From assembly GCF_014534655.1 (NCBI RefSeq), contig NZ_JACVVD010000019.1, forward strand, positions 1 to 64,000: 64,000 nt of DNA, in the 5' to 3' direction. The notes beneath the pieces are model-generated. The model ran no database searches, had not been told where the DNA came from, and was given only the letters and a program-made list of their open reading frames with translations. This document shows, piece after piece, positions 8,532 through 16,532 of this stretch. The translations under genes were made by a program, and so were the position numbers. Origin of the DNA: Paenibacillus sedimenti. GTDB lineage: Bacteria > Bacillota > Bacilli > Paenibacillales > NBRC-103111. Positions within the stretch are counted from its first letter, which is position 1, and each line of letters begins with the position of its first letter.

Positions 8532-8578
8532 TGCATTCCGAAATCGAATTCTGGAGGAAGCCCAAAAAATGTTAAAAA

Positions 8579-8613
8579 ACTACTGACATACTGTTGTCAG
8601 TAGTGTTTTTTTA
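8579..8613 (+). terminator. Rho-independent terminator
   Basis: ACTACTGACA and TGTCAGTAGT arms (8580-8605) followed by GTTTTTTT; it terminates + strand transcription ahead of the VOC gene. Confidence 0.75.
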
Positions 8614-8677
8614 TAATCGGAGTAAGTAATCGTAAAGGAGTGGGAGATAAATGCGAAGTATTTTGGCCCAAAATGAT

Positions 8678-8697
8678 ATGATACGGTATTGTATCAT
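8678..8697. promoter_or_regulatory. Perfect dyad upstream of the VOC gene
   Basis: ATGATAC and GTATCAT arms around GGTATT, 25 bases before the GTG start of the VOC gene; a likely repressor operator. No matching regulator is adjacent. Confidence 0.45.
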
Positions 8698-8721
8698 TTA
8701 TTATAGGAAGGATGGTATCTC

Positions 8722-9126
8722 GTGAATTTTGCTTCTGTACGCATCATTACCGACGACGTGGATCGTCTCGTAGAGTTCTATGAGAAAGTCATGGGTGTTT
8801 CGGCGGAACGCCCCGCGCCCGTCTTTGCCGAACTCGTTGTGCCATCGTGCACCCTGGCGATCGGCCACTCCCAGACGGTGCAACTGTTCGGCGCTGGTTC
8901 CGCAGTGGCGGCCGACAATCACACTGTCATCATCGAGTTCCGCGTCCACGATGTCGATGCCGAATACGAGCGCTTGAAGCCGTTTGTCGACGAGTGGGTA
9001 AAGGAACCAACCACGATGCCGTGGGGGAACCGTGCTGTGCTGTTTCGCGATCCCGACGGCAACCTGGTTAACCTCTTCGCGCCGGTGACCGAGGAAGCGA
9101 TCAAACGGTTCAGCGGTAGGCGTTGA
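8722..9126 (+). CDS. VOC-family (glyoxalase-like) protein
   Basis: A 134-residue vicinal-oxygen-chelate protein with both beta-alpha-beta-beta-beta modules: FASVRIITDDVDRLVEFYEK at the start and VLFRDPDGNLVNLF at the end. Metal-site candidates are the E in IIEF and the final acidic residues. The family includes glyoxalases, dioxygenases and antibiotic-resistance proteins. The GTG start has GGAAGG 10 bases upstream. It runs opposite to most array genes, is visibly GC-richer and has its own dyad and terminator, so it looks separately acquired. Confidence 0.85.
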   Translation: MNFASVRIITDDVDRLVEFYEKVMGVSAERPAPVFAELVVPSCTLAIGHSQTVQLFGAGSAVAADNHTVIIEFRVHDVDAEYERLKPFVDEWVKEPTTMPWGNRAVLFRDPDGNLVNLFAPVTEEAIKRFSGRR

Positions 9127-9162
9127 CGGACAGTTGAAGTGAGTGAGGCGAATTTCGTAATT

Positions 9163-9328
9163 AGTAATTTTACTGACCGCTTCATAGAAAGAGACCATAG
9201 CAACGAGCTATGGTCTCTTCATTTTATCTAGGTTCTTCATTATTTATTGAGAAATGGATCTATTTCGCGACCCTCGCTGATGCTGGCAGCCTATTTGTAA
9301 TTGTGCTATCGTTCTCCGTTAGCTTAAT
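9163..9328. repeat. Array element R10
   Basis: Left core TAATTTTACTGACCGCTTCA (9163-9182), hairpin AAGAGACCATAG/CTATGGTCTCTT (9189-9219), then after a GCTGGCAGCC remnant the right core GTGCTATCGTTCTCCGTTAG (9303-9322). Longer than typical; possibly two elements fused. Confidence 0.6.
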
Positions 9329-9403
9329 CCCCTGGTCCACTCTTTATTTTCTTTATACAGCCGCTTCATACGTTGCACGCATTTCTCTCCCTCCGAAAAA
9401 AGG

Positions 9404-9540
9404 GTCAAGTTCTTGTCGCTCATCAACAAACGGGTCAAGTTCTTGTCGTTCGTCCGCGACAAGAACTTGTCCGAAAAAATAAAAAGGCCATCATTCTTAG
9501 CGGGTTTGAATCGGCGTATGTTCTTGTCGTCCGACAGCGA
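9404..9540. repeat. GTTCTTGTC palindromic repeats, three copies
   Basis: GTCAAGTTCTTGTCG occurs at 9404-9418 and again at 9435-9449, where it pairs with CGACAAGAACTTG to form a hairpin (9434-9471). A third copy with ATGTTCTTGTCGTCCGACA lies at 9518-9536. Related palindromes occur at 24855-24902 and 38971-39036. No coding sequence overlaps with confidence. Confidence 0.65.
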
Positions 9541-9679
9541 CTAACAGATCCGTTCCTCCGACGTTTACGGCATTTTCACCATGAACAGGATAATTTGGAA
9601 CAATGGCATCTGATTCATCACTTTCATGAAAAATCATCAGTAAACCCTTCACGTTCGACAAAACCCATTTCATAATCAC
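9497..9679 (-). CDS. Possible hypothetical protein fragment (60 aa)
   Basis: The frame encodes MIMKWVLSNVKGLLMIFHES and an acidic continuation, which looks protein-like. Its last third overlaps a GTTCTTGTC repeat and no ribosome binding site precedes it. It may be a remnant of a cassette gene between R10 and R11; weak support. Confidence 0.25.
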   Translation of the reverse strand: MIMKWVLSNVKGLLMIFHESDESDAIVPNYPVHGENAVNVGGTDLLVAVGRQEHTPIQTR

Positions 9680-9819
9680 ACCAAAATCCTAACTTGCAAG
9701 TCCGTCATTACGGAAGTTAGCTTCATATGGAGTAAGGCCAGACTCAAGATCAGATGGCGCTAGTGTGTTCAATTGGCGGGATAATGAAGTTGGTGCGCTA
9801 TATCCTGAAAGAGCGAATC

Positions 9820-9883
9820 AAGCTGCCGATGGCTCAATCGGTAGTCTGTTCATCATGGTGCTATCGTTCTGCATTAGTTGAAT
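9820..9883. repeat. Array element R11
   Basis: Hairpin GCTGCCGAT...ATCGGTAG (9821-9845) and right core GTGCTATCGTTCTGCATTAG (9858-9877). The stop codon of the P-loop gene (9874-9876) is the TTA inside this core. Confidence 0.6.
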
Positions 9884-10424
9884 GTACTATCGTTTGTTTT
9901 AAGATATTCCATAACAATATTCACTCTTTCCATAACTGAATAATTTCCTTCAATCCTTAATATCGGACAAGTTAAATCGGACATCCAATGTTCGTGTAAA
10001 GCTCTACTCCTAACTTTTAATCCAGCTTCATCATATAATGATGCCCATTCTAAAAATGCTTGTGATTGTTCGTACTTACTTCCACCAGGTAATATTTCAT
10101 CACCATATCTTTGAAATTCCCTATCTTTTAGCCTTTGGAGCCTTAAATCTTTAGGAGTATAAATAAATATGACTAAATCAAAGTATGATTTTAACTCATC
10201 TCCCCAACCACATACTGCTCCTGAAAGAATCCATTGCTTATTATTTCGAAGATCTTCTTTTAACAACTGAATTCTTTCTTTTGGATCCCGTTGTTTAGTG
10301 AATTTCTCGAACCAAAAAAATCGTCACCATCTAAAGTAATATGAGGCAATATCAAAGATAAGTCATTTCCAAGAGTTGTTGCACCTGAGCCCGAAGCACC
10401 AAGAATATGTATTTTATTTTTCAT
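9874..10424 (-). pseudogene. P-loop nucleotide kinase-like protein, frameshifted
   Basis: Starts at an ATG (10424) behind GGAGGCTAAT and encodes MKNKIHILGASGSGATTLG, a Walker A P-loop of the adenylate-kinase/topology-modulation type. The frame breaks in a run of seven A (plus strand 10314-10320) and continues in another frame from the restored FEKFTKQRDP through a LID-like RLQRLKDREFQRYG segment to the stop in core R11. With one base restored the protein would be about 183 residues. Homopolymer position makes a sequencing error possible. Confidence 0.7.
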
Positions 10425-10435
10425 ATTAGCCTCCA

Positions 10436-10465
10436 TGTTAATTATCGTTCTACATTAGTTTAGTC
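10436..10465. repeat. Array element R12 (single core)
   Basis: TAATTATCGTTCTACATTAG (10439-10458) matches the right core. It lies between the ribosome binding site of the P-loop gene and the stop of the GNAT gene, with no hairpin or left core. Confidence 0.5.
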
Positions 10466-10909
10466 TTCGAGTTTTTTTATATAATTCTTTTGATCCTTTG
10501 TAAACATATAGCCTCGTCTCTCATAGAACCTGTGAGCATGAATTCGACTTGGGTGGGATAACAGTTTTATTCCAGAATATCCCCTGTCCTTTCCCCACTG
10601 TTCAAGGCGATCAATCAACATACTGCCTATACCCTGATTCCTGTAACTTTCTTTAACAACAAATCCCAAAACGTTTACTAAAGAGTCGGAAAAAAGTAAT
10701 TCATACGGGCTTCCATGAATATATCCTATTATCTCGGTGTCTTGATCGTAAACAAAGATGATATCTTTAGTTTTCTTTGTAATGATTTCAATCTTCTCTC
10801 TTACTTTCTCTTCGGTAAATACATGTAGATTCGGGTTAAAGTCTTGATTTAGCAAATAAATATCATGATAATCAGTTTCTCGAATTTCCCTGACATTGTT
10901 TTCTATCAC
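10460..10909 (-). CDS. GNAT-family N-acetyltransferase
   Basis: A 149-residue GNAT with motif A around RNQGIGSMLIDRLEQW (beta-4/alpha-3, acetyl-CoA binding) and motif B HRFYERRGYMF. Substrate not predictable. I prefer the GTG at 10909 because GAGG lies 9 bases upstream; a TTG at 10924 would overlap the GAGG. The stop is at the edge of core R12, and R13 lies upstream of its start. Confidence 0.85.
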   Translation of the reverse strand: MIENNVREIRETDYHDIYLLNQDFNPNLHVFTEEKVREKIEIITKKTKDIIFVYDQDTEIIGYIHGSPYELLFSDSLVNVLGFVVKESYRNQGIGSMLIDRLEQWGKDRGYSGIKLLSHPSRIHAHRFYERRGYMFTKDQKNYIKKLED

Positions 10910-10996
10910 ATTAAAACGCCTCAATTCTTTCGATCATTAAAATCATTTAAATTAAAATTTACAGGTCATTGCATATCTTGGCAAGGCATTATGTAT

Positions 10997-11094
10997 GAAC
11001 TTAACTCCCGTTACTCCAACGAACAACGGCAGCCGATCGTGTGTCGGCTGCCGTCAATGTCGTGATTGAACTAACGTATCCGTTAGTGTAATGC
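10997..11094. repeat. Array element R13 (complete)
   Basis: Left core AACTTAACTCCCGTTACTCC (10999-11018), long GC hairpin ACGGCAGCCGA/TCGGCTGCCGT (11026-11054), right core GAACTAACGTATCCGTTAG (11068-11086). It is 98 bp long. A group II intron remnant begins shortly after it. Confidence 0.75.
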
Positions 11095-11149
11095 TTTAGC
11101 ATTTTTATATGGTACGGTTCCCCGCGTAGTCTGTAACGGCAAGTTTTCT

Positions 11150-11276
11150 CTGTATAATAAAAGGCCGCCAAAATAGCGGGCCTAAGTTGGTGAGCCGTAT
11201 GCCTTAGTAGGGCACGTGCGGTTCGATAAGGTGGAAGCCATGAGAGTGGTTTCCCTACTTTATTACGGTGATTCTT
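11150..11276 (+). mobile_element. Group II intron 3'-end remnant (domains IV stub to VI)
   Basis: GAGCCGTATGCC (11195-11206) and GGGCACGTGCGGTTCG pair as the 34-nt domain V hairpin of bacterial group II introns (GAGCCGTATG...CACGTRCGGTTC). A stub with AGGCCGCC/GGGCCT arms precedes it (domain IV remnant) and a domain VI-like hairpin follows (GGAAGCCATGAGAGTGGTTTCC, 11232-11253). No intron-encoded reverse transcriptase or 5' domains are present. Exact ends are approximate. Confidence 0.6.
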
Positions 11277-11281
11277 ACCGT

Positions 11282-12175
11282 TTATACGGTTGTTGGCTGG
11301 ATGGCGTCAATTTCTGCGTCATCCAGATAATTATCTTCTCTAACGAATCCTGCAGCCCGCAAAGAACTGCCGCCAAGTGATTGAATGAAATTGTCTACTG
11401 TTTCATTGAACAACTGCGGCTCCTCCAGGAAAGGGCAATGACTGCTGTTTTCAAACATGACCAGCTGTGTATCGGGAATGTTTTGTTCAAGATGGGTGGC
11501 AGCAGCCACGGGAATCAGCTTCTCATCACGGCCGAAACAAAGCAGTGTTGGAACATCGATGGTTGACAGCATCGGGCGATAATCGACGACCGTTTGACCG
11601 AACAAGATGGAACTGGCTATGGATTCAGGCAATTTGGTTACCTCATGCACCATCCACTCCAGATTAGCCTGTGATGGCGCATCTTTAAACATAAGGGGAA
11701 CAAAGGCTTGCACAAACCCGGCGCGATCTGTCTGAACCGCATGCATGGCATCAATCAGACCGGCAAAGTCAAATGCGCCGATGTTCCAATCCGGCCAACG
11801 ATAATCGGACGCAGATTCGCTAACGACAACAGAAGCCTTGAGATTAGCTGTTCCAAATTGTTTGATGTACTCCCACATGACAAATGCGCCCATAGACCAA
11901 CCCACCAACACGACATCTTGCAAGCCGAGTGTCTGGATCAGTGCATGGATATCATTCGCATAGGTTGCCATCGTATGGCCCTTATGTACATGAGAGGAGC
12001 GCCCATGTGCCCGCAAGTCAGGCAGAATGAGCCGATATCTGTCCTTGAAATACGGAACCTGTTCTTTGAAGAAGTTGCTATTCATCCAGACTCCGTGTAT
12101 AAAAATAACAGGCGTTCCTTGACCGATGTCCTTGAAATACAGCTTGGTTTTTGGGTTAATGTTCAAATATGGCAT
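11282..12175 (-). CDS. Alpha/beta hydrolase (chloroperoxidase/lactonase-like)
   Basis: A 297-residue alpha/beta hydrolase: oxyanion-hole HGVWMNS near residue 27, nucleophile elbow VGWSMGAF near residue 94, an acid in a CFGRDEKLIP strand and the catalytic His in NSSHCPFLEEP near the C-terminus. The type covers cofactor-free haloperoxidases and small esterases. AAGGATG lies 8 bases before the ATG. It is 18 bases downstream of the SnoaL-like gene, so the two form an operon. The C-terminal 30 residues after the hydrolase fold are extra. Confidence 0.85.
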   Translation of the reverse strand: MPYLNINPKTKLYFKDIGQGTPVIFIHGVWMNSNFFKEQVPYFKDRYRLILPDLRAHGRSSHVHKGHTMATYANDIHALIQTLGLQDVVLVGWSMGAFVMWEYIKQFGTANLKASVVVSESASDYRWPDWNIGAFDFAGLIDAMHAVQTDRAGFVQAFVPLMFKDAPSQANLEWMVHEVTKLPESIASSILFGQTVVDYRPMLSTIDVPTLLCFGRDEKLIPVAAATHLEQNIPDTQLVMFENSSHCPFLEEPQLFNETVDNFIQSLGGSSLRAAGFVREDNYLDDAEIDAIQPTTV

Positions 12176-12193
12176 GCTTGATCATCCTTTTCA

Positions 12194-12572
12194 TCAGTTT
12201 TTATTGGGCATACAACGGGTCGGGTCTATGTAGATCAGATATTCCGAAATCAGTGAACCTTCTAGTCGAAACACATCCAGAAACGGCAAAGTAACTTCCT
12301 TGCCGCCACCCAGAAAGTACGTGGCTTCTGCCTGGACGAACTTCATCTTGTTTCCGTCAGCCATCCAATACTCAATCAGCTTATGCTTGGTTCCCTCGAT
12401 ATTAGCAACAAACGCCGTCATGAAATCCAGAATCGCTTCCTTCAAGATGATCGGGGGCTGACTTCCGAAGACCAGCGTGCAATCATCGGTGATAAAGCCT
12501 GCCAATGCCGGGATGTTTTTGGAATCAATTGCTTCTGCCAGAGCAGGTCTACCTTGGCTGAGTCAAATACAT
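12194..12572 (-). pseudogene. NTF2/SnoaL-like protein, N-terminus probably frameshifted
   Basis: The frame to 12194 encodes a SnoaL-like domain with AEAIDSKNIPALAGF, a TDDCTLVFG strand and FLDVFRLEG near the end. Its in-frame 5' end has no good start codon. A strong AAAGGAG site precedes an ATG/TTG at 12572-12564 in a different frame, which stops after about 8 codons. One base change around 12550-12560 would join them into a protein of about 125 residues, the usual length. Function unknown; probably acts with the downstream hydrolase. Confidence 0.6.
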
Positions 12573-12684
12573 CACTCCTTTGTCTCATGGTTATACACGA
12601 TAATTTTATTCCAGATGTTGGTAATCATTCCTTTCTATGATGAAAAAAAGGTATTCTATTTGTAGCGCTTGCCTCAATGAAGAA

Positions 12685-12711
12685 CCGGGATTCCCATTTA
12701 AGGAATCCCGG
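12685..12711. repeat. Isolated GC hairpin
   Basis: CCGGGATTCC and GGAATCCCGG arms around CATTTAA. Comparable to hairpins in the array elements, but no cores could be recognised beside it and there is no T run. Confidence 0.4.
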
Positions 12712-12745
12712 CTCCGGGTTCACGATACTGATACCACCGAGTGAA

Positions 12746-12893
12746 TCAATTTTCAACTAGCCTTCGAACTATTTCAGTTCCAATTCCTTGTTTTTGATAA
12801 CTTGGATGGACTACGATACCGCATATACAGGCATTAATCACACCATCTGAGATCACACTTCCAGTACCAATTAATTTCTCTTCGTTAGCTCAC
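12746..12893 (-). pseudogene. C-terminal GNAT acetyltransferase fragment
   Basis: The minus strand encodes EEKLIGTGSVISDG... and then VVHPSYQKQGIGTEIV, the acetyl-CoA motif A of GNAT enzymes, ending at a TGA at 12746. No N-terminal half is present; the fragment stops against a TTCGTTAGCTCACG sequence at 12881-12894 that resembles an array core. Confidence 0.6.
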
Positions 12894-12902
12894 GTAACAC
12901 GA

Positions 12903-13106
12903 TTATATGTCCATACAGTAAGACAGCCTTTTGGCTTCTAGAGTCAAACCGAGCAAAATAAGTTGATCGCAGATCGCCCGGATAACTTCATAATCATCCA
13001 CTCCTTGGACCTGACAGTCACGGATAAAGCCAAATAACCCTGCTTGCTCCGCGCTAGCAATATAGGCCTTTAAATGTTCTACATTCCGGCCCGGGATTTC
13101 CTTCAT
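12903..13106 (-). CDS. Hypothetical protein (67 aa)
   Basis: A soluble 67-residue protein, helix-rich (HLKAYIASAEQAG, VIRAICDQLILLG). Not recognised. No good ribosome binding site precedes the ATG at 13106, so it may be part of a longer gene or translated from the neighbour at 13133-13417. It resembles the small genes of integrative elements only in size. Confidence 0.4.
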   Translation of the reverse strand: MKEIPGRNVEHLKAYIASAEQAGLFGFIRDCQVQGVDDYEVIRAICDQLILLGLTLEAKRLSYCMDI

Positions 13107-13132
13107 ATGCCACGGGTGAGGAGCCGGTCTAT

Positions 13133-13417
13133 TCAGGCCATCAACTGATGTGCCCCGTGCCGTGCCCCCAATCCATCAGATGTGGGCAGGATCAGTTCGT
13201 TCCGGCGTGCTCGCCGTACCTCTTGCATGTAGGCATATCCGTCAGGTATGGGCTGAAAGCCGAAGCACTGCATAGCGAAGTCACGCACCTCGTTCTTCTG
13301 CCGTTGCCACTTCTTCCTGTCGAAATACTCGATCTCTTCCTCGTCGTCCTCACCCTCATCCTCCTGGTATCTCAAATAGGACAGGTAGTGCTCCTTGGGT
13401 TCAAAATCGTTCAGCAA
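13133..13417 (-). CDS. Hypothetical acidic protein (at least 94 aa)
   Basis: The frame contains a very acidic segment (DEGEDDEEEIEYFD), a basic stretch and a Phe-rich core (QCFGFQPIPDGYAYM). The same frame stays open upstream to about 13500 (reading YYPNIRDFFVLHFSD), so the protein is longer or its 5' end is lost; no start with a ribosome binding site was found. No family assigned with confidence. Confidence 0.35.
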   Translation of the reverse strand: MLNDFEPKEHYLSYLRYQEDEGEDDEEEIEYFDRKKWQRQKNEVRDFAMQCFGFQPIPDGYAYMQEVRRARRNELILPTSDGLGARHGAHQLMA

Positions 13418-13596
13418 AAGCCCTTCTTGATCAGAAAAATGAAGTACGAAAAAATCTCTTATATTGGGGTAGTACCAGCGAAGCTGACACCACCCGCAAA
13501 GTAGATGTTATTATATGGGAATATATTGGTAATCTCATTTTAGGGATAGCGGCAGCAAAAAGCAGATTTACAACATAAGCATTTCCCATATTAAAA

Positions 13597-13673
13597 AACC
13601 CGATTCCTTGATCTAATTCAAGAAGACCGGGTTATTATTCATTTCACTATCGCTTCTCGTTACTTATATAAAC
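13597..13673. repeat. Array element R15
   Basis: Hairpin ACCCG.../CGGGT around an ATTCCTTGATCTAATTCAAG core (13597-13633), then right core TTCACTATCGCTTCTCGTTA (13643-13662). It abuts the stop of a VOC remnant at 13680. Confidence 0.45.
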
Positions 13674-13679
13674 GTACCA

Positions 13680-13750
13680 TTAATTAAGCTCAATCAAGTA
13701 AAGGGGATTACCTTCAGGGTCACTAAAGTGTGCGAGATGTTCTTTGATAA
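13680..13750 (-). pseudogene. C-terminal VOC-family fragment
   Basis: Minus strand reads EHLAHFSDPEGNPLYLIELN then TAA, the characteristic last strand and metal-ligand E of a VOC/glyoxalase protein. Only about 22 residues remain; the sequence breaks at about 13750 into a region with two copies of AATAAAGTTGTTTAAA (13750-13765 and 13815-13830). Confidence 0.5.
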
Positions 13751-13784
13751 TAAAGTTGTTTAAATGGTCGCAAAAAATGCAGTA

Positions 13785-13860
13785 AACCCGGCTTATGATA
13801 CAGGCCGGGTCAGAAATAAAGTTGTTTAAAATCATTAACGTACTCCGTTAGCGGAATTCC
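13785..13860. repeat. Array element R16
   Basis: Hairpin ACCCGGC/GCCGGGT (13785-13810) and right core ATTAACGTACTCCGTTAGCG (13834-13853). Flanked by the AATAAAGTTGTTTAAA direct repeat. Confidence 0.55.
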
Positions 13861-13917
13861 CTGGCAATAAGAAAATCCCGTTAGTTCCATAACAAAAAAT
13901 AAGGAGCTGATTTCGCC

Positions 13918-14004
13918 ATGAAAACTGATTCGCACGTTGTGCACATTTCGGATCTTTGGGATCTCCGCCCCCTGGGAATGGGAAGATCTCGATTAATGCT
14001 TTGA
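13918..14004 (+). CDS. Possible small peptide (28 aa)
   Basis: ATG behind a strong AAGGAGCTGATTTCGCC encodes MKTDSHVVHISDLWDLRPLG and 8 more residues. The ribosome binding site is good, but the ORF is short and could be the 5' remnant of a gene truncated at about 13985. Confidence 0.3.
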   Translation: MKTDSHVVHISDLWDLRPLGMGRSRLML

Positions 14005-14028
14005 ACGAGTCACAACTTTTTCCTCCGA

Positions 14029-15151
14029 TTACCCCTCGAATCTGTATAGTTCGTGTAGCCCGCTTTGATAAATACTCTTAGGCATATGTTGGAGCAACCA
14101 ATTTCTGACTGCGATGAGTATGGGGTTATCCAACTGCGTAATTTTTCCAAATGTCCAGGAACGCTTGGAAATAACCTCCACTTTCTTCCTGCGGCGCGTA
14201 TCGAACTCCGCAAAGGCTTGTTGAAAATTTACGTATACATTCCGCGGCAACCACAGCATCCTCGATAGCCTGGCAGGCTCCTTGCCCGAGATTGGGAGTA
14301 AACGCGTGGGCAGCATCTCCAATGAACAGAACGCGATGTAATGAGAAGTTCTCCATAGGAATAATGTCGACAATATCCCGGTGGGTCATTTGCCTACTTG
14401 CCTTCAGAACACTGGGGATGGGTTCCCGATAGTTTCCAAAGCGATTTTCCAGATCATTAACCGTATAACGGGCAAATCGGGCATCGTTCTTCCGGGAATT
14501 AACGATTGCATACCAATACACCTGCTTATTGGGCAGTGGAATGATTCCGAAGCGTCCTTTCGCCCCCCATATTTCCATAAATTCATCTTTCCAATCTGTA
14601 CAATAACTGGATGGGACAATTCCGCGCCAACACGTATATCCAGCGAATCGATAGGAATCCTTGTTTGTCAGCTGCTTTCTAATGATGGAGTGAATTCCAT
14701 CAGCTGCAATCAGAATGTCCCCCATCTCTTCGCTCCCGTCATGAAACGAGATCCTGACGTGCTGTTCGTCTTGATCGATTCGCACGCATTCTTTTCCATA
14801 TTGAACCGTGTCGGGAGGAAGAGCCTCATAGAACAGAAGGTTCAACTCCTCTCGATGAATGGAGTACAAGTTGCCATATTCATCAGGTACCGACAATTTC
14901 ATTATTTTATGCCCTTTATCGGTTACTATCTGAATGCCGTCCTTGCCATACCCGGCACGGATGATTCGATCGGCTATTCCAAACGGCTCCAGAGCTTTCA
15001 GCGCATTAGGAGCAATAAGGATTCCGGCACCTGCTTCACCGGGCTTGGTTCTTTTCTCGAATACCTTTACGTCCATCCCAAAATGCTTCAATTTGATAGC
15101 CGCACACAAGCCCGCTGTTCCGCCACCTATAATAATGACCTTCTTATGCAA
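14029..15151 (-). pseudogene. FAD-dependent aromatic monooxygenase, frameshifted near the C-terminus
   Basis: Group A flavin monooxygenase: N-terminal GGGTAGLCAAIKL dinucleotide fold, a DG motif near residue 155 (ILIAADGIHS) and the FAD-phosphate GD motif FIGDAAHAFTPNLGQGACQ. The TTG start at 15151 has GAGGGTGAGTTC ahead. The frame breaks near 14225-14240, soon after AAECI; the C-terminal 60 residues (QAFAEFDTRRRKKVE and on) follow in another frame to 14029. Restored length would be about 373 residues, normal for the family. Part of the TetR-regulated cluster. Confidence 0.8.
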
Positions 15152-15176
15152 GAACTCACCCTCTTCAAAATAATGT

Positions 15177-15607
15177 TCACCACATCGGCAGGAAGCCGAG
15201 AACGAATCCGACAAGTAACAATAGGATCATCGTATAGGCTAAAAATTGTTGAGGATACAGTCCCCAAATACTTTTGGAATCTGTTATAAACTCCTCATCG
15301 ACCCAATGGGTATTAGGAAATAAGGTGGCCAATATCATGGAAAGCCAGAAATACGACGCAATTACAACAGCGAGAATAAACTGGAACCTTTGGTCCCCCT
15401 CAGTTCGGAATAGTAAGTACAAGCATACAACGCCAAGTAAAATCGATAGAGCTATTGTCTGACCGTTATGGAATTTGGCGTGTGGAGGCCATTTGGGATT
15501 GAATAGTTGTTGCTTCGCTGTCTTGGGGACAATGACATCGGCAAGAAAGGCACCTGCAATCGTAACAATCGAGACAACGGAGTCATTATTTTTGCTATTA
15601 GAAACAT
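15177..15607 (-). CDS. DUF6640-like membrane protein
   Basis: A roughly 140-residue membrane protein with about four hydrophobic segments and a conserved PPHAKFH motif near residue 45, as in DUF6640. The conserved frame runs to about 15595. The best start (ATG at 15607 with GGGGGAG upstream) is in a different frame for the first seven codons, so a one-base shift in AAAAA near 15588-15595 is suspected. It lies between the monooxygenase and the flavoprotein genes on the same strand. Confidence 0.55.
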
Positions 15608-15668
15608 GGAAGCTCCCCCCTCAGAGTTATCGTTCAACTTGATCTATTCGCTTGGGTGTTCTTTATTC

Positions 15669-16454
15669 TCAGTGAAGACCTCGTTTGCCCGGTGCCCAGA
15701 AAGGCTTAACTTGGATCGACGAGCGCGGCCAGCCTCGGTCACGTACAAGATGATGGAGGACCATTTGACAAGTTTCGGACTCCCCAGCTACATATGCTGT
15801 CCCAGGCAACACCGGAAGATTAAGCTTGGATAAAGCATAAACGATCGGTTTTGATGCAACGGCGGAAGCCCCATTGCGATTTACATGAATAAGCTCTTCT
15901 GATCTCGGAATCGGTACTTCATCCGGAGAATTACTCTCCAATACCCCATATATTCGTTCGTTTGTACCAAGCGACCGGATCATAGAACCAAATGCAACTG
16001 ACGCCGTTTCTTCCCCTACGAAGAGGTGATAGGAAGCTGGACGGATGACGAAGTCCCCAATAGGCCCCCAGAAAGTAACCGGATCACCGGCCTTCACGTT
16101 ACGTGCCCAACTTTGACCGATCCCCTCCCCTCCATGGAGATATATGCGCAACTCAAATGACTGCTCCTCAGGTGTAAGCTCCCAAATGGTGTAAGATCGC
16201 AGCGTTTCACCGGGACGCAGCAGTCCCCGTAAAGCAAGCGGATCGTTGATCTGAATTCGGACATATTGCCCTGGGGTGTATGAAAGTTTATCTAATGATT
16301 TAGACTCTATGCGGATTCGCAGCATCGACGAAGAGACCTTTGCAACTTCAGACACCGTTCCTTCTGATATATGTTTGGCGAAGGCATAATGTAGTAAATT
16401 CCGGGGTGACCGATGAATCGATGAATTCTGATTTCCTTTCTGACCGCTATTCAT
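15669..16454 (-). CDS. Siderophore-interacting-type FAD protein
   Basis: A 261-residue protein of the FAD-binding 9/SIP family: the RSYTIW FAD motif near residue 85, FELRIYLHGGEGIGQSWA, and an ETASVAFGSMIRSL nicotinamide-type domain. SIPs reduce ferric siderophores; here, beside a monooxygenase, it may instead supply electrons. The ATG at 16454 has GGGAGGCTATCAAGT upstream. The promoter region contains a copy of the TTATTTAT palindrome found at the TetR gene. Confidence 0.8.
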   Translation of the reverse strand: MNSGQKGNQNSSIHRSPRNLLHYAFAKHISEGTVSEVAKVSSSMLRIRIESKSLDKLSYTPGQYVRIQINDPLALRGLLRPGETLRSYTIWELTPEEQSFELRIYLHGGEGIGQSWARNVKAGDPVTFWGPIGDFVIRPASYHLFVGEETASVAFGSMIRSLGTNERIYGVLESNSPDEVPIPRSEELIHVNRNGASAVASKPIVYALSKLNLPVLPGTAYVAGESETCQMVLHHLVRDRGWPRSSIQVKPFWAPGKRGLH

Positions 16455-16476
16455 ACTTGATAGCCTCCCTGTTATA

Positions 16477-16494
16477 TTATTTATCAATAAATAA
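16477..16494. promoter_or_regulatory. Probable TetR operator, copy 1
   Basis: TTATTTA and TAAATAA arms around TCAA, just upstream of the SIP gene start. It matches the perfect palindrome at 17066-17085 by the TetR gene, so the regulator probably controls both. Confidence 0.6.
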
Positions 16495-16532
16495 ATAACT
16501 TTCAAAAAAACAGATCGTTCAGCGTTCCACGA

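Noticed and set aside
8350-8565. A 71-residue minus-strand protein
   Set aside because: Arg/Cys/Ser-rich antisense of the + strand fragment, no ribosome binding site.
8701-9203. Overlapping reverse-strand proteins within the VOC gene
   Set aside because: Shadows of a GC-rich coding gene with clear VOC motifs on the + strand.
12881-12894. Core-like TTCGTTAGCTCACG as another array element
   Set aside because: Only the CGTTAGC heptamer matches and no hairpin or second core lies near it; it may be part of the GNAT remnant.
14381-15289. A 302-residue + strand protein
   Set aside because: Antisense to the FAD monooxygenase, which has complete FAD motifs.
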